From assembly GCA_029558835.1 (NCBI GenBank), contig JAKQDH010000163.1:62001-126000 (forward strand): 64,000 nucleotides of DNA, written 5' to 3'. Of this stretch, positions 35,371-43,200 are shown piece by piece. This DNA is from Planctomycetota bacterium (GTDB lineage Bacteria > Planctomycetota > Phycisphaerae > UBA1845). Position 1 is the stretch's first letter. The number at the start of each line of letters is the position of its first letter. The translations under genes and the position numbers were made by a program. The notes under the pieces are model-generated. The model was not told the DNA's origin and searched no databases. It was given only the letters and a program-made list of their open reading frames with translations.

Positions 35371-36786
35371 ATGGGAACGACACGGAGAAGGAGCGCTGGC
35401 GGTGCCTGGGCGTGGACAGCGACCGCCGCCGTTCTGCTGGCCACGCTGCTGTTCCTGCCCGGCTGCCCACCGGGCGACGGAGGCAACACCAACGGCAATG
35501 GCAACACCAACGGCAATGGGAATGCCAACGACAACACCCCGGGCGACTCCGGATTGACCGGGAAGTTCGTGGGGGCCAACGCCTGCAGGACCTGTCACGG
35601 CGCGGTGCACGCCACCTGGCTGGAAACCCTGCATGCCACGGCGCTGGAGACCCTCGAAGCCATCGGCAGTGACGTCGATCCCTGTCTCGCCTGTCACACC
35701 GTCGGCTACGGCGAGGAGGGCGGCTTCGTGGACCGCCACACGACCAACAGCCTGGCGGGCGTGCAGTGCGAGAACTGCCACGGCCCGGGCAAGGACCACA
35801 TTGACCATATCGGCGATCCCGCCTTTTGGCCGGACGTGAGCATCGCCGCGCAGGTCTGCGGCAACTGCCACACCGGCGCGCATCACCCCAACTTCGACCA
35901 GTGGCAGGAGTCCGGGCATGCCGGCATCCAGGAAGACGTAATCGCCGACCTGCTCGAGGGCGGCACCTTCGTCAATACCTGCGGCGTCTGCCACTCGGGC
36001 GACGTCTTCGTGGCCGCCCGAGTCAATGGGGAAACGGTCCCCGAGGACTACTTCGCGGGCATGACGGCCGAGGACCTCAACCCGATCACTTGCGCGGTCT
36101 GTCACGATCCGCACGCGCAAACCGGCAACGCCGCCGAACCGGACGAGGGGCGTGACTTCCAGTTACGCTTCCCGGACACCGCGGAGCCGACGGCATCCAC
36201 GGCCGTAGCCGATGCGAGCAACCCCGACCGGTTCAACCTCTGCGGGCAGTGCCACCACAGCCGCGGGCGGGTCTGGACCTCGACAACGCGGGGCCCGCAC
36301 CACAGCGTGCAGGCCAACATGACGATCGGCGAGATGCCGGTGCCCGACGGGACCGCGGCCTTGGTGCCCGCGGCCGCCTCGATCCACCAGATGCTGTCCC
36401 TCCAGTGCACCAATTGCCACATGTATCGCCAGGACTTCGAGAGCGAGGTGGCCCCGGCCATCAGCGGGCACACCTTTGAGGTCGATTACGACGCCTGCGT
36501 GGCCTGCCACCAGTTCCCCGAGGCCAAGGTGAACACGATCCAGGCCGAGATCCAGGCAGCCCTGGACGGCATCGCCGATCGTCTCGGTGACCCGGCCCAG
36601 TGGGAGTACAGCGCCGAAGGCGGGCCGGACGAGACCGTCCAGGCCACCTTGGCCGACGAAATCAAGCAGGTCCGCTTCCTGTACCACTACGTGCTCGGTG
36701 ATGGAAGCCTGGGTGTGCACAACCCGACTTACATCCGTGCCATTGTGGCGAAGGCGGACGTGATTCTGACGAGCATCGGGCGATAA
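35371..36786 (+). CDS. Nine-haem c-type cytochrome lipoprotein
   Basis: The protein has 471 residues from ATG 35371 (GGGGAGGCG upstream). The lipobox FLPGC anchors it. A linker of alternating Asn/Gly (NTNGNGNTNGNGNAND) follows the Cys. Nine CxxCH haem sites are present: CRTCH, CLACH, CENCH, CGNCH, CGVCH, CAVCH, CGQCH, CTNCH, CVACH. Distal His residues such as HHPNF and GPHH are available as ligands. The order and spacing resemble cytochrome c554-type and related multihaem reductases or electron carriers. It would sit on the periplasmic face and pass electrons in a respiratory chain; the partner is not encoded nearby. Confidence 0.9.
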   Translation: MGTTRRRSAGGAWAWTATAAVLLATLLFLPGCPPGDGGNTNGNGNTNGNGNANDNTPGDSGLTGKFVGANACRTCHGAVHATWLETLHATALETLEAIGSDVDPCLACHTVGYGEEGGFVDRHTTNSLAGVQCENCHGPGKDHIDHIGDPAFWPDVSIAAQVCGNCHTGAHHPNFDQWQESGHAGIQEDVIADLLEGGTFVNTCGVCHSGDVFVAARVNGETVPEDYFAGMTAEDLNPITCAVCHDPHAQTGNAAEPDEGRDFQLRFPDTAEPTASTAVADASNPDRFNLCGQCHHSRGRVWTSTTRGPHHSVQANMTIGEMPVPDGTAALVPAAASIHQMLSLQCTNCHMYRQDFESEVAPAISGHTFEVDYDACVACHQFPEAKVNTIQAEIQAALDGIADRLGDPAQWEYSAEGGPDETVQATLADEIKQVRFLYHYVLGDGSLGVHNPTYIRAIVAKADVILTSIGR

Positions 36787-36815
36787 GCCTGGATGCAGTA
36801 GAGTTTGCTTCCCCT

Positions 36816-36842
36816 GGGGTCCCGGCCGCACGCCGGGACCCC
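36816..36842 (+). terminator. Hairpin after the cytochrome gene
   Basis: GGGGTCCCGGC / GCCGGGACCCC, 11 perfect pairs with loop CGCAC, 30 bases after the stop. Outer CCCC/GGGG extend it past a mismatch. No T-run follows. Confidence 0.6.
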
Positions 36843-36883
36843 GGGGGAGTGCACTGTGGATTCTCTAGTGGTGGGGCTCAGCC

Positions 36884-38656
36884 ATGCACGCCTGGCCCCA
36901 GACAATCCGAAGCGTCTGGGTGGTGGCCGCCTTGACGGCGCTCCTGTCGTTGGCCTCCGTCGCCCGGGCACAGACCCCGGCTTCGCCGCCGCCGCCGGTG
37001 ACTCCCCCCACGGAGACCGTGCTCACTCCGTCACCCGACACCGCTGCCGTCCTGCAGACCATCCCCGCGGATGCCGACGGCGTTCTGATCATCCCCAAGC
37101 TGGCCGAATGCGACGCCCGTCTGACGGCACTTGCCCAGCGGGCGGCGTTTCCGCCGATAAGCGCCCTCACCCTGGCTAAAGGCTGGCTGGAGATCATCAC
37201 AGGCATCGACGAAACCGGGGCGGCGGCGGTGGTGTTGTTGCCGGCCCGAACTCCCCAGCGGCCCGCCCCGAGCCTGCTGCTCATCATCCCCACCGCGGAT
37301 CGCCACGCCGTGCTCGGCTTGCTGAATGCCGAGCCCCTGGAGGCAGGCTACTTCCGCGTCCGCGTGCGGGGCCGGGAGAGTTTCGCCGCGGCGTGCGGGC
37401 CGTTCACGGTGCTTGGCCCGAGCGTCGCGGCCGTGCAAGCCATCGTGGAGCCCACGGGGGAGCCGCTGGCCGCTCGGCTGCAAGCGGCGCAGAAGGGTTT
37501 TCTGACGGCCGGCGACATCGTGTTTTGGCTTGACCTGACGCGCCTCCCCGGAGGGATCGAGGCCGGGCGGAGCGCGGAGTCGCCGTGGCCCTGGCCCCTT
37601 CCAGATGCTGCGGTCCTGGCGGCCCACCGGCAGGCCCTGGCAACTCTGCGGATCGAGCCCCAGGGGGTTACGGCGGAGCTTCACCTCGGCCCGGCCGCCA
37701 GCGCGGCTCAGCCCGCAGGGGGATCGAGCACGTCCGAACGCACCTTGTTGGAAGGCTTGCCGGCGGGGCCCTGCGCGGTGGCGCTGGGAGCAACCGGGCA
37801 GTCCGCGACCGCCATGGCCCGCCTGCTGCTGGGCAACCTGGTCCCCGGTTCCGTTACGAATGCGCCGGTCGACGCGGCGGCATTGCAGGGTCTGCGCGAG
37901 ACGTGCTTATCGCTGGCGGAGAACGTGAGCGCTCTTTCGCTGTCGGTTGCACAGCCGGCCGACCCGACGGAAGGTCTGTTGGCGGCCTACGTGGTGCTGG
38001 ACATGCGCGGCGGCAGTGGGGCGGTACTGGCGACGCTGGCGGCCGCGATCGAGAGGTTCCGCGCTTCCGTCGGGGCTGAGCAGCCCGCCCAGCGCGTCGG
38101 ACGGGCGCTGGTTTATCAGCAGGCGGCGGAACGCCGCGACGAGCTGGCAGTCGACCACCTCACCTTCGACCTGGGCGTGCTGCCGCCGGAGCAGACGGAG
38201 CTATGGCGGAAGGTGCTGGGCAACGAAGGCTTGCTCATCCGACTGGCGGCCATTGGTGAGACCCGTCTGCTGGTCGGATTGGGCGGCGGGCCGGCGCGCT
38301 TCGCGGTGGCGGCGGCCGCGGCCCAGTCCGAGCAGGCACCGCTGGCGGCCGAGGCCGGCCTCGTCCGAGCGGCGACCCGTCTGCCGGCGCAACGCTCGTT
38401 CGCCGCCTACGTCTACCTGGAACGGGTGCGGCGTCTGTTCACACAACTGGCCGCCACGGCCGGTGCGCCGGAGCGAACCCGCCGACTCCCCATCGTTGCC
38501 GACATCGACGCGCCGATCGGCGTCGTCGCCAACGTTGAGGAAGGCGGCACGGTCCGGGTCAACGCCTTCATCCCGGTGGAGTTGATTGCCGCCATCCGGG
38601 CCGCGGTGGTGGAGAACCTCGCCCGCGACGCCCGCATCAGCCTCCCGCGACCGTGA
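36884..38656 (+). CDS. Large secreted protein, DUF3352-like, function unknown
   Basis: A 590-residue protein with a signal peptide ending SVARAQ, then a Pro/Thr linker (PPPPVTPPTETV). The body starts IPADADGVLIIPKLAECDARL, comparable in position and pattern with the protein ending at 14198, and contains repeated helical units with many Ala and Leu. No catalytic or binding motif was recognised. The transcript may start from the preceding spacer, after the cytochrome hairpin. Confidence 0.6.
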   Translation: MHAWPQTIRSVWVVAALTALLSLASVARAQTPASPPPPVTPPTETVLTPSPDTAAVLQTIPADADGVLIIPKLAECDARLTALAQRAAFPPISALTLAKGWLEIITGIDETGAAAVVLLPARTPQRPAPSLLLIIPTADRHAVLGLLNAEPLEAGYFRVRVRGRESFAAACGPFTVLGPSVAAVQAIVEPTGEPLAARLQAAQKGFLTAGDIVFWLDLTRLPGGIEAGRSAESPWPWPLPDAAVLAAHRQALATLRIEPQGVTAELHLGPAASAAQPAGGSSTSERTLLEGLPAGPCAVALGATGQSATAMARLLLGNLVPGSVTNAPVDAAALQGLRETCLSLAENVSALSLSVAQPADPTEGLLAAYVVLDMRGGSGAVLATLAAAIERFRASVGAEQPAQRVGRALVYQQAAERRDELAVDHLTFDLGVLPPEQTELWRKVLGNEGLLIRLAAIGETRLLVGLGGGPARFAVAAAAAQSEQAPLAAEAGLVRAATRLPAQRSFAAYVYLERVRRLFTQLAATAGAPERTRRLPIVADIDAPIGVVANVEEGGTVRVNAFIPVELIAAIRAAVVENLARDARISLPRP

Positions 38657-38858
38657 CTTGGCGACGCTGCGTCTCCTGGCCGCAGTGCCCGCCGCTTCTG
38701 TCACGCACCCGCCCCTTGAGATCGGCGTCCCGTCTACTCTCGCCGGCCACGCCGCGCGCGTTACAATATCCATGATCTGGCCGGCGCACGTGCGCGCCCG
38801 GTGGTGGGAGCCGCCGGGGTAGGCCCGCCGGCGATGAGTCCTCTTTTCAGGGAGGTAG

Positions 38859-39317
38859 ATGCCTATGTTTCCTCGCGGATTCGAGAAGCCGATTTCACTC
38901 TCCGGTTTGCAGGACGAGATGAGCCGCCTGATTGAACGCGTCTGGCACTCGGGCGTCTCGACCGGGCCGCTTGATGGTCAGGAGTGGGCGCCCCCGGTGG
39001 ACATGTACGAGAGTCCGGACCGCTACACCCTGTATGCGGAACTGCCCGGCGTAGAGCCCTCGGCCGTCGAGGTCAGCTACCTCGCCCGCGTGCTCACTAT
39101 TCGCGGGGAGAAGGTCCCGCCGCCGCCCGGCACCGAAGCCGGCCGCACCGTGCGCCACGAACGCCGCTTCGGCACGTTCTGCCGCTCCGTCGACCTGCCC
39201 GCTGACGTGGACGCCGACCGCCTCTCAGCCACGTTCCACGCCGGCGTGCTCGAGGTCACGCTACCTAAGAGCCAGGCCAGCGTCGCGAAGTCCGTCAAGG
39301 TCAATGTCACGGAGTGA
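38859..39317 (+). CDS. Hsp20 small heat shock protein
   Basis: A 152-residue cytoplasmic chaperone with AGGGAGG before the ATG. Residues 45-145 are the alpha-crystallin domain: PPVDMYESPDRYTLYAELPGV at its start, VLTIRGEK, ERRFGTFCRSVDLP, and the hallmark GVLEVTLPK near the end. It binds unfolding proteins to prevent aggregation. The TACAAT at 38762-38767 could be a -10, but no -35 or heat-shock sigma site is clear. Confidence 0.95.
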   Translation: MPMFPRGFEKPISLSGLQDEMSRLIERVWHSGVSTGPLDGQEWAPPVDMYESPDRYTLYAELPGVEPSAVEVSYLARVLTIRGEKVPPPPGTEAGRTVRHERRFGTFCRSVDLPADVDADRLSATFHAGVLEVTLPKSQASVAKSVKVNVTE

Positions 39318-39328
39318 CGCTGGGCGGC

Positions 39329-39363
39329 GATTGTCGAGTGGAGATTGTCGATTGACGATTGCA
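39329..39363. repeat. Degenerate GATTGTCGAGTG repeat, copy 1
   Basis: GATTGTCGAGTGGAGATTGTCGATTGACGATTGCAG is internally repetitive (GATTGTCGA twice) and AT-richer than its surroundings. A similar block lies at 40905-40941. Confidence 0.5.
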
Positions 39364-39401
39364 GGACCGCAGCCGCGGCTTTGGGGGGCGCTGGCCGCGG
39401 G

Positions 39402-39980
39402 TCAGGCATCGTGGCTGTGGGTTGCCTGGTACTCGTGCAGACGTGCCCTCGCAATACCGAGGAAGTCCTCCCACAGGCGCTTCGACCCGATGCGTCCGGT
39501 TGCCAGCCGTGCGAGGGCACGTCCGTCATGAAGACCACGTATCGTGATCAGTTCCACCAGCGGCACGGAGCCAAACCGAAGCACCTGCTCGAGGCGGGCC
39601 ACGTTACACCAGTAATACACCTCGGGAGCTCTCCTGCGCCCTACTATCACCAGCGCGTCCCGGCCCACCACGACGTGCTGCGGGCCGAACATCGAGCGGC
39701 CCGAGAACCAGACAAACACGACGCCTGCGGCCGCGAAGAACGCTGCAGCGAGCTTCGTGTGTAGGTCGGGAGACATCATGACATAGGCGACGCTCTGCAC
39801 AGCCAGGAAGGCACCGCCCAGAGGTACCCCATAACGGAAACTCCACGGTACGGGAAAGAAGTGAAACTGCCGGTCGCCGTACGCCAGTCCGCACTCCGGG
39901 CACCGTCCCTCGTCCGGCAGGCCGGTGAGGGAGTACCTGCACGCCGGACAGCGTTCCTCAAGTTGACGGGTGCTGCCCAC
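39402..39980 (-). CDS. Zinc-ribbon membrane protein, function unknown
   Basis: The protein has 192 residues from GTG 39980. It starts with a zinc ribbon, CPACRYSLTGLPDEGRCPECG, followed by two membrane helices (about 52-72 and 78-95) and a basic C-terminal part. It lies 4 bases after the next gene upstream (39985-40878), which has the same ribbon, so the two form an operon and probably a duplicated family. Such proteins are common in Phycisphaerae and unassigned. Confidence 0.75.
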   Translation of the reverse strand: MGSTRQLEERCPACRYSLTGLPDEGRCPECGLAYGDRQFHFFPVPWSFRYGVPLGGAFLAVQSVAYVMMSPDLHTKLAAAFFAAAGVVFVWFSGRSMFGPQHVVVGRDALVIVGRRRAPEVYYWCNVARLEQVLRFGSVPLVELITIRGLHDGRALARLATGRIGSKRLWEDFLGIARARLHEYQATHSHDA

Positions 39981-39984
39981 GTTG

Positions 39985-40878
39985 TCAGTGTCCTCTCGGG
40001 CCGGCCAGGTGGTTACCCGGTGACAAGGGTGTACCTATCGACGTTGTGGGCCAGATGTGGCGGGCCAGCTCAAGCGGCACGCGGAGTGCTTTGCCCAGGC
40101 GATACACCAGGATGAGCACTAGGACGCTCAGACCGAGATGCGCCAGGACGGCCGCACCGACGATGGCCGTAAGCGCAACGGTCACGGTGGTTGCGGCGCC
40201 TCCACCTGCGGCCGGAGGACCGAGCTGAACCAGCGTCCGCGCACCCGCGACCGCGATCCCTCGGGCAACCGCCACCGGCCAACGCAGGCGGCGTGCCCTC
40301 AAGCTGAGCGAGACCGCCGGGATGCGCCCGGCCAGCTTGGCGAAGTAGCTCAGCATGGCGAAGTCACCGACGGCGTTCACCAAGTGACATAATCCCTTGG
40401 CGATGTCGAGGGGAACCGGCTTGACGCCGCTCTCCCACACGACTTCCAGCGTGTAGGCGACCAATCCGACCAGGACGCAGAACCGTACAATCCTGCGGTC
40501 GTTGACGTACTGATCGTCACCGATGCCACTGGGATCGGGCTGGGTAATCAGCCAGACCCCGTACAGCGCGACGGCTCCGCCGGCGAGCTTGACCACGGCC
40601 ATGAGCAGTGGCGAGACCAGGTCGAACACTATGAGTCCCGCGACCATCCCGACGGTGCCCCACACAATGAGCCACGCTCCCCGTTGCAGCGTGGCCAGCC
40701 AGGTGGGAGGCCCGTAGCAAAGCAGATCATCATGGCAGGAGGCGCTGATGGGGACGCCGCACTCCGGACAGCGACCCGTCGGCAGCAAGCCGCGCAGGTT
40801 GTACCCGCAACCCCGGCAAGGCAGGTCGATCGCAATCAGGCCGGCGACGTCCGGCGATTCTGACGTGGCATCAGCCAT
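39985..40878 (-). CDS. Zinc-ribbon multi-pass membrane protein, function unknown
   Basis: A 297-residue protein. The N-terminal ribbon is CRGCGYNLRGLLPTGRCPECG, followed by about five or six hydrophobic helices (residues 68-90, 92-110, 135-155, 210-225, 235-260). It is the first gene of a two-gene unit with the protein above. No enzyme motif was found. The ribbon presumably faces the cytoplasm; regulation or metal sensing is a guess. Confidence 0.75.
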   Translation of the reverse strand: MADATSESPDVAGLIAIDLPCRGCGYNLRGLLPTGRCPECGVPISASCHDDLLCYGPPTWLATLQRGAWLIVWGTVGMVAGLIVFDLVSPLLMAVVKLAGGAVALYGVWLITQPDPSGIGDDQYVNDRRIVRFCVLVGLVAYTLEVVWESGVKPVPLDIAKGLCHLVNAVGDFAMLSYFAKLAGRIPAVSLSLRARRLRWPVAVARGIAVAGARTLVQLGPPAAGGGAATTVTVALTAIVGAAVLAHLGLSVLVLILVYRLGKALRVPLELARHIWPTTSIGTPLSPGNHLAGPRGH

Positions 40879-40904
40879 TGGGCTTCCTGTTCAACGCCAA
40901 GTGC

Positions 40905-40941
40905 GGATTGTCGGTTGGAGATTGCAGATTGTCGAGTGCAG
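40905..40941. repeat. Degenerate GATTGTCGAGTG repeat, copy 2
   Basis: GGATTGTCGGTTGGAGATTGCAGATTGTCGAGTGCAG, alignable with the block at 39329. Confidence 0.5.
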
Positions 40942-41129
40942 TCACCGCCCAGCCACCGGCATGCTCAATGTGTCATGCGCGGGTGATCGGGCACGGTGCT
41001 TTGCGATCTGTCTTCTCAAATCTCAGATCACCGGCAGCCTGTTACCCGCGACTGGGCTTGGAGGCTCTCTCAGAACTTCCCTCCCTGCCAGGGAGAGGCG
41101 AGGGGAGAGTCGGCTCGCCACGGCCCCGC

Positions 41130-41165
41130 CCCTCACCCTGCCCTCTCCCCAAAGGGGAGAGGGGT
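41130..41165. repeat. REP-like hairpin repeat, copy 4
   Basis: CCCTCACCC, then CCCTCTCCCC pairing with GGGGAGAGGGG. It lies 14 bases beyond the stop of the permease gene, at the 3' end of that mRNA. Confidence 0.75.
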
Positions 41166-41179
41166 CTTGAGGGGGTTTC

Positions 41180-42820
41180 TTAATGTGTCATCCGCGGATG
41201 GTCAGGCTCGGCGCCGCGGGTGTAGAAGCCCACGGCGGCAAAGACCAGCGCTATCAGGGCATAGCCGATAGCAATGTCGAAGGCCTGGTACGTCTTCGCT
41301 CCCTCGTGCGCGGGGCTGAAGGCGAGGAAGTAGTCCACGCTGTTGCCGCTAAGCTGATAGCTGTGGCAGAGCCCGATCAACGTCACGACGGCGCCGACCA
41401 GTGCCCAGCACGCGGCCGTGTAGAAGCGCCGGCCGATAAGGAAGGCGGCCATCGCCGCGATTACCATGCACGTGAAAATGTATCCCCGCTCCAGCACGAT
41501 CAGCCCGTGAACGAGGAAGCCGCTGACGGCGGCGTGGGCGTCACCCTCGAGCAGGGATTGCACGGTGGCGACCCCCTGGGCCCCCGGCGTGGCGGCGGCC
41601 ATAAACGCTCCGTAGGTCACAGTGGCTCCCCAAGCGGCGATGGCCGGGAAGAGACCCAGTGCCACGGCCGGTGCCTGCTCCCGCGGCGTCGCCTGAAACG
41701 CCTGGGCGGTAATCACGATCCCGATCCACAGCACGATCGGGATGCCCGCCTCAATCGGCACCACGCTCTGTACGAGGGCCACGCTGCCGCTTAGACACAT
41801 AAGTGTGATGACCAGACCGTTGAGCGTGGAATACCCCGCCCGCGCTCCCAGGCCCTTCCAGCCGGGATGCCCAATGTAGATCGTGGTGGGGAAGCAGCTT
41901 CCGAACAGGGCGGCCAGGATGGTACCGGCGCCGTTCGTGGCCAGCGACGCCCGCGTGTCGAACGCATCGCCGGCCGCCTCCGCCGACTCAATGTTCTGCA
42001 AGCTGCCCACTACGTTGAACAACCCCATCGGGATGATGACGGACAGGTACTTCGCACAGCCCCCCAGGTCATGGGCGAGCGTGTCGAACAGGGCCCCGCC
42101 GGACCAGATCGGCCAGGCCCAGCCGCTCTGCGTCCAGGCAGCGCTGATCTGGGCGGCGGCCATCTCCCGGCCCGTCCATGCCGACGGCAACACCCACGCC
42201 AGGATCGTACCCAGGATGATCGCCACCAATCCGCCCGGAAGTCCCAACGGAAAGCGCGTCCCGCTGAAATACGTAATGAGCACGACGGCCATCGGGATCA
42301 TGGCAATCAGCGGCGTGGACCAGATTTGCAGGGCGAACGTCATCGAGATGAAGCCAATGGCGATGCCGGCCAGCGTGGAGAGCAGGGCCGCCCGCGGCGT
42401 GTTCTTGCGCACCCACTCCGCGACGAATGCGCCGCAGAACTCGATGACGCCGCTGCCCAGGCAGGCCACCAGTCCCATCCGCCACGCCTGTTCCGCGCTC
42501 TTGGTCTCCGCATACACCGGCACCATGACGAAGAAGACATACACCAGCAACGACGGGGTGTTGATACCATAGGGCAGGGCGGTGATGTCGCTACGGCCGG
42601 TGCGCCGCGCCAGCCGGTGCGCCTGCCAGGCGTAGAAGAGGTTGCCCACCACGATTGACATGGCGGCCCCCGGCAGGATGCGTCCGTAGAGGAAGTGCCG
42701 GTCGTCGCCCGTCATGCCGCACAGGAAGCTGCACAGCGTCACGATCAGCAGAAGCTGGACCAAGTTGTCGACGAACAGACCGAAGAAACCATCCAGGTCA
42801 CGTCGCACGAAGAGACGCAT
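41180..42820 (-). CDS. NCS2-type purine/xanthine permease-like transporter
   Basis: The protein has 546 residues and CAGGAG before the ATG. It has about 13 hydrophobic segments. Features of the nucleobase transporter superfamily include ALPYGINTPSLLVYVFFVM near residue 80, FNVVGSLQNIESAEAAGD (the TM8 region with acidic residues), and FGSCFPTTIYIGHPGWKGLGARAGY (about 315). These resemble the AzgA-like branch more than classical UraA. The substrate cannot be read from sequence; purine or a related base is the best guess. A REP hairpin follows its stop. Confidence 0.8.
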   Translation of the reverse strand: MRLFVRRDLDGFFGLFVDNLVQLLLIVTLCSFLCGMTGDDRHFLYGRILPGAAMSIVVGNLFYAWQAHRLARRTGRSDITALPYGINTPSLLVYVFFVMVPVYAETKSAEQAWRMGLVACLGSGVIEFCGAFVAEWVRKNTPRAALLSTLAGIAIGFISMTFALQIWSTPLIAMIPMAVVLITYFSGTRFPLGLPGGLVAIILGTILAWVLPSAWTGREMAAAQISAAWTQSGWAWPIWSGGALFDTLAHDLGGCAKYLSVIIPMGLFNVVGSLQNIESAEAAGDAFDTRASLATNGAGTILAALFGSCFPTTIYIGHPGWKGLGARAGYSTLNGLVITLMCLSGSVALVQSVVPIEAGIPIVLWIGIVITAQAFQATPREQAPAVALGLFPAIAAWGATVTYGAFMAAATPGAQGVATVQSLLEGDAHAAVSGFLVHGLIVLERGYIFTCMVIAAMAAFLIGRRFYTAACWALVGAVVTLIGLCHSYQLSGNSVDYFLAFSPAHEGAKTYQAFDIAIGYALIALVFAAVGFYTRGAEPDHPRMTH

Positions 42821-43200
42821 GGGAATGCTCCTGCACGATCAGACTGTCCAGGGTACCGACGGCTTGCGAGTCGGTCCCCGGTACCGCGCCCGGCCGGGAA
42901 CCGCGCGGCCATCATACCCGCTTCCCCACGCGCGAGCGAGGCGGAAGACCTGAACACCCAGGCTCGACCGGACGCATGCGCGGCCGGACGCATGCGTGGC
43001 CACACACAGCCATCCCGGCAGCGGGTGGCATGGCCAAGCGCAGCGCCGCCATGCTCTCGCCCGGCTGAGCAGGCACCATCGTCGCGGGCGTGCTTCCTTC
43101 GGTTTCCCCTTCCCGCGCCCCCCGGTAGCATGTTCCCCACCTCCGCCGCGGGCGTCCAGGGCACAGAGGCGCCGACAACGCGGGGCGGTGACGGTGCGAT
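42821..43200. other. Divergent intergenic region with short tandem repeats
   Basis: Contains CCGGACGCATGCG twice in tandem (42968-42999) and the third GGCATGGC hairpin (43025-43055). No promoter was recognised for either flanking gene. Confidence 0.5.
43025..43055. repeat. GGCATGGC/GCCATGCC hairpin repeat, copy 3 (inverted)
   Basis: GGTGGCATGGCCAAGCGCAGC...GCCATGC, the reverse complement of the unit at 32433. Confidence 0.55.

Larger units (their letters stand above)
40879..41179. other. Intergenic region with two repeat types
   Basis: It carries the second GATTGTCGAGTG block (40905-40941) and a REP-like hairpin (41130-41165). No gene. Confidence 0.6.

Noticed and set aside
38657..38858. 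Heat-shock sigma or CIRCE element before Hsp20
   Set aside because: CTTGAG at 38715 has no matching downstream box at the right distance, and no CIRCE inverted repeat is present.
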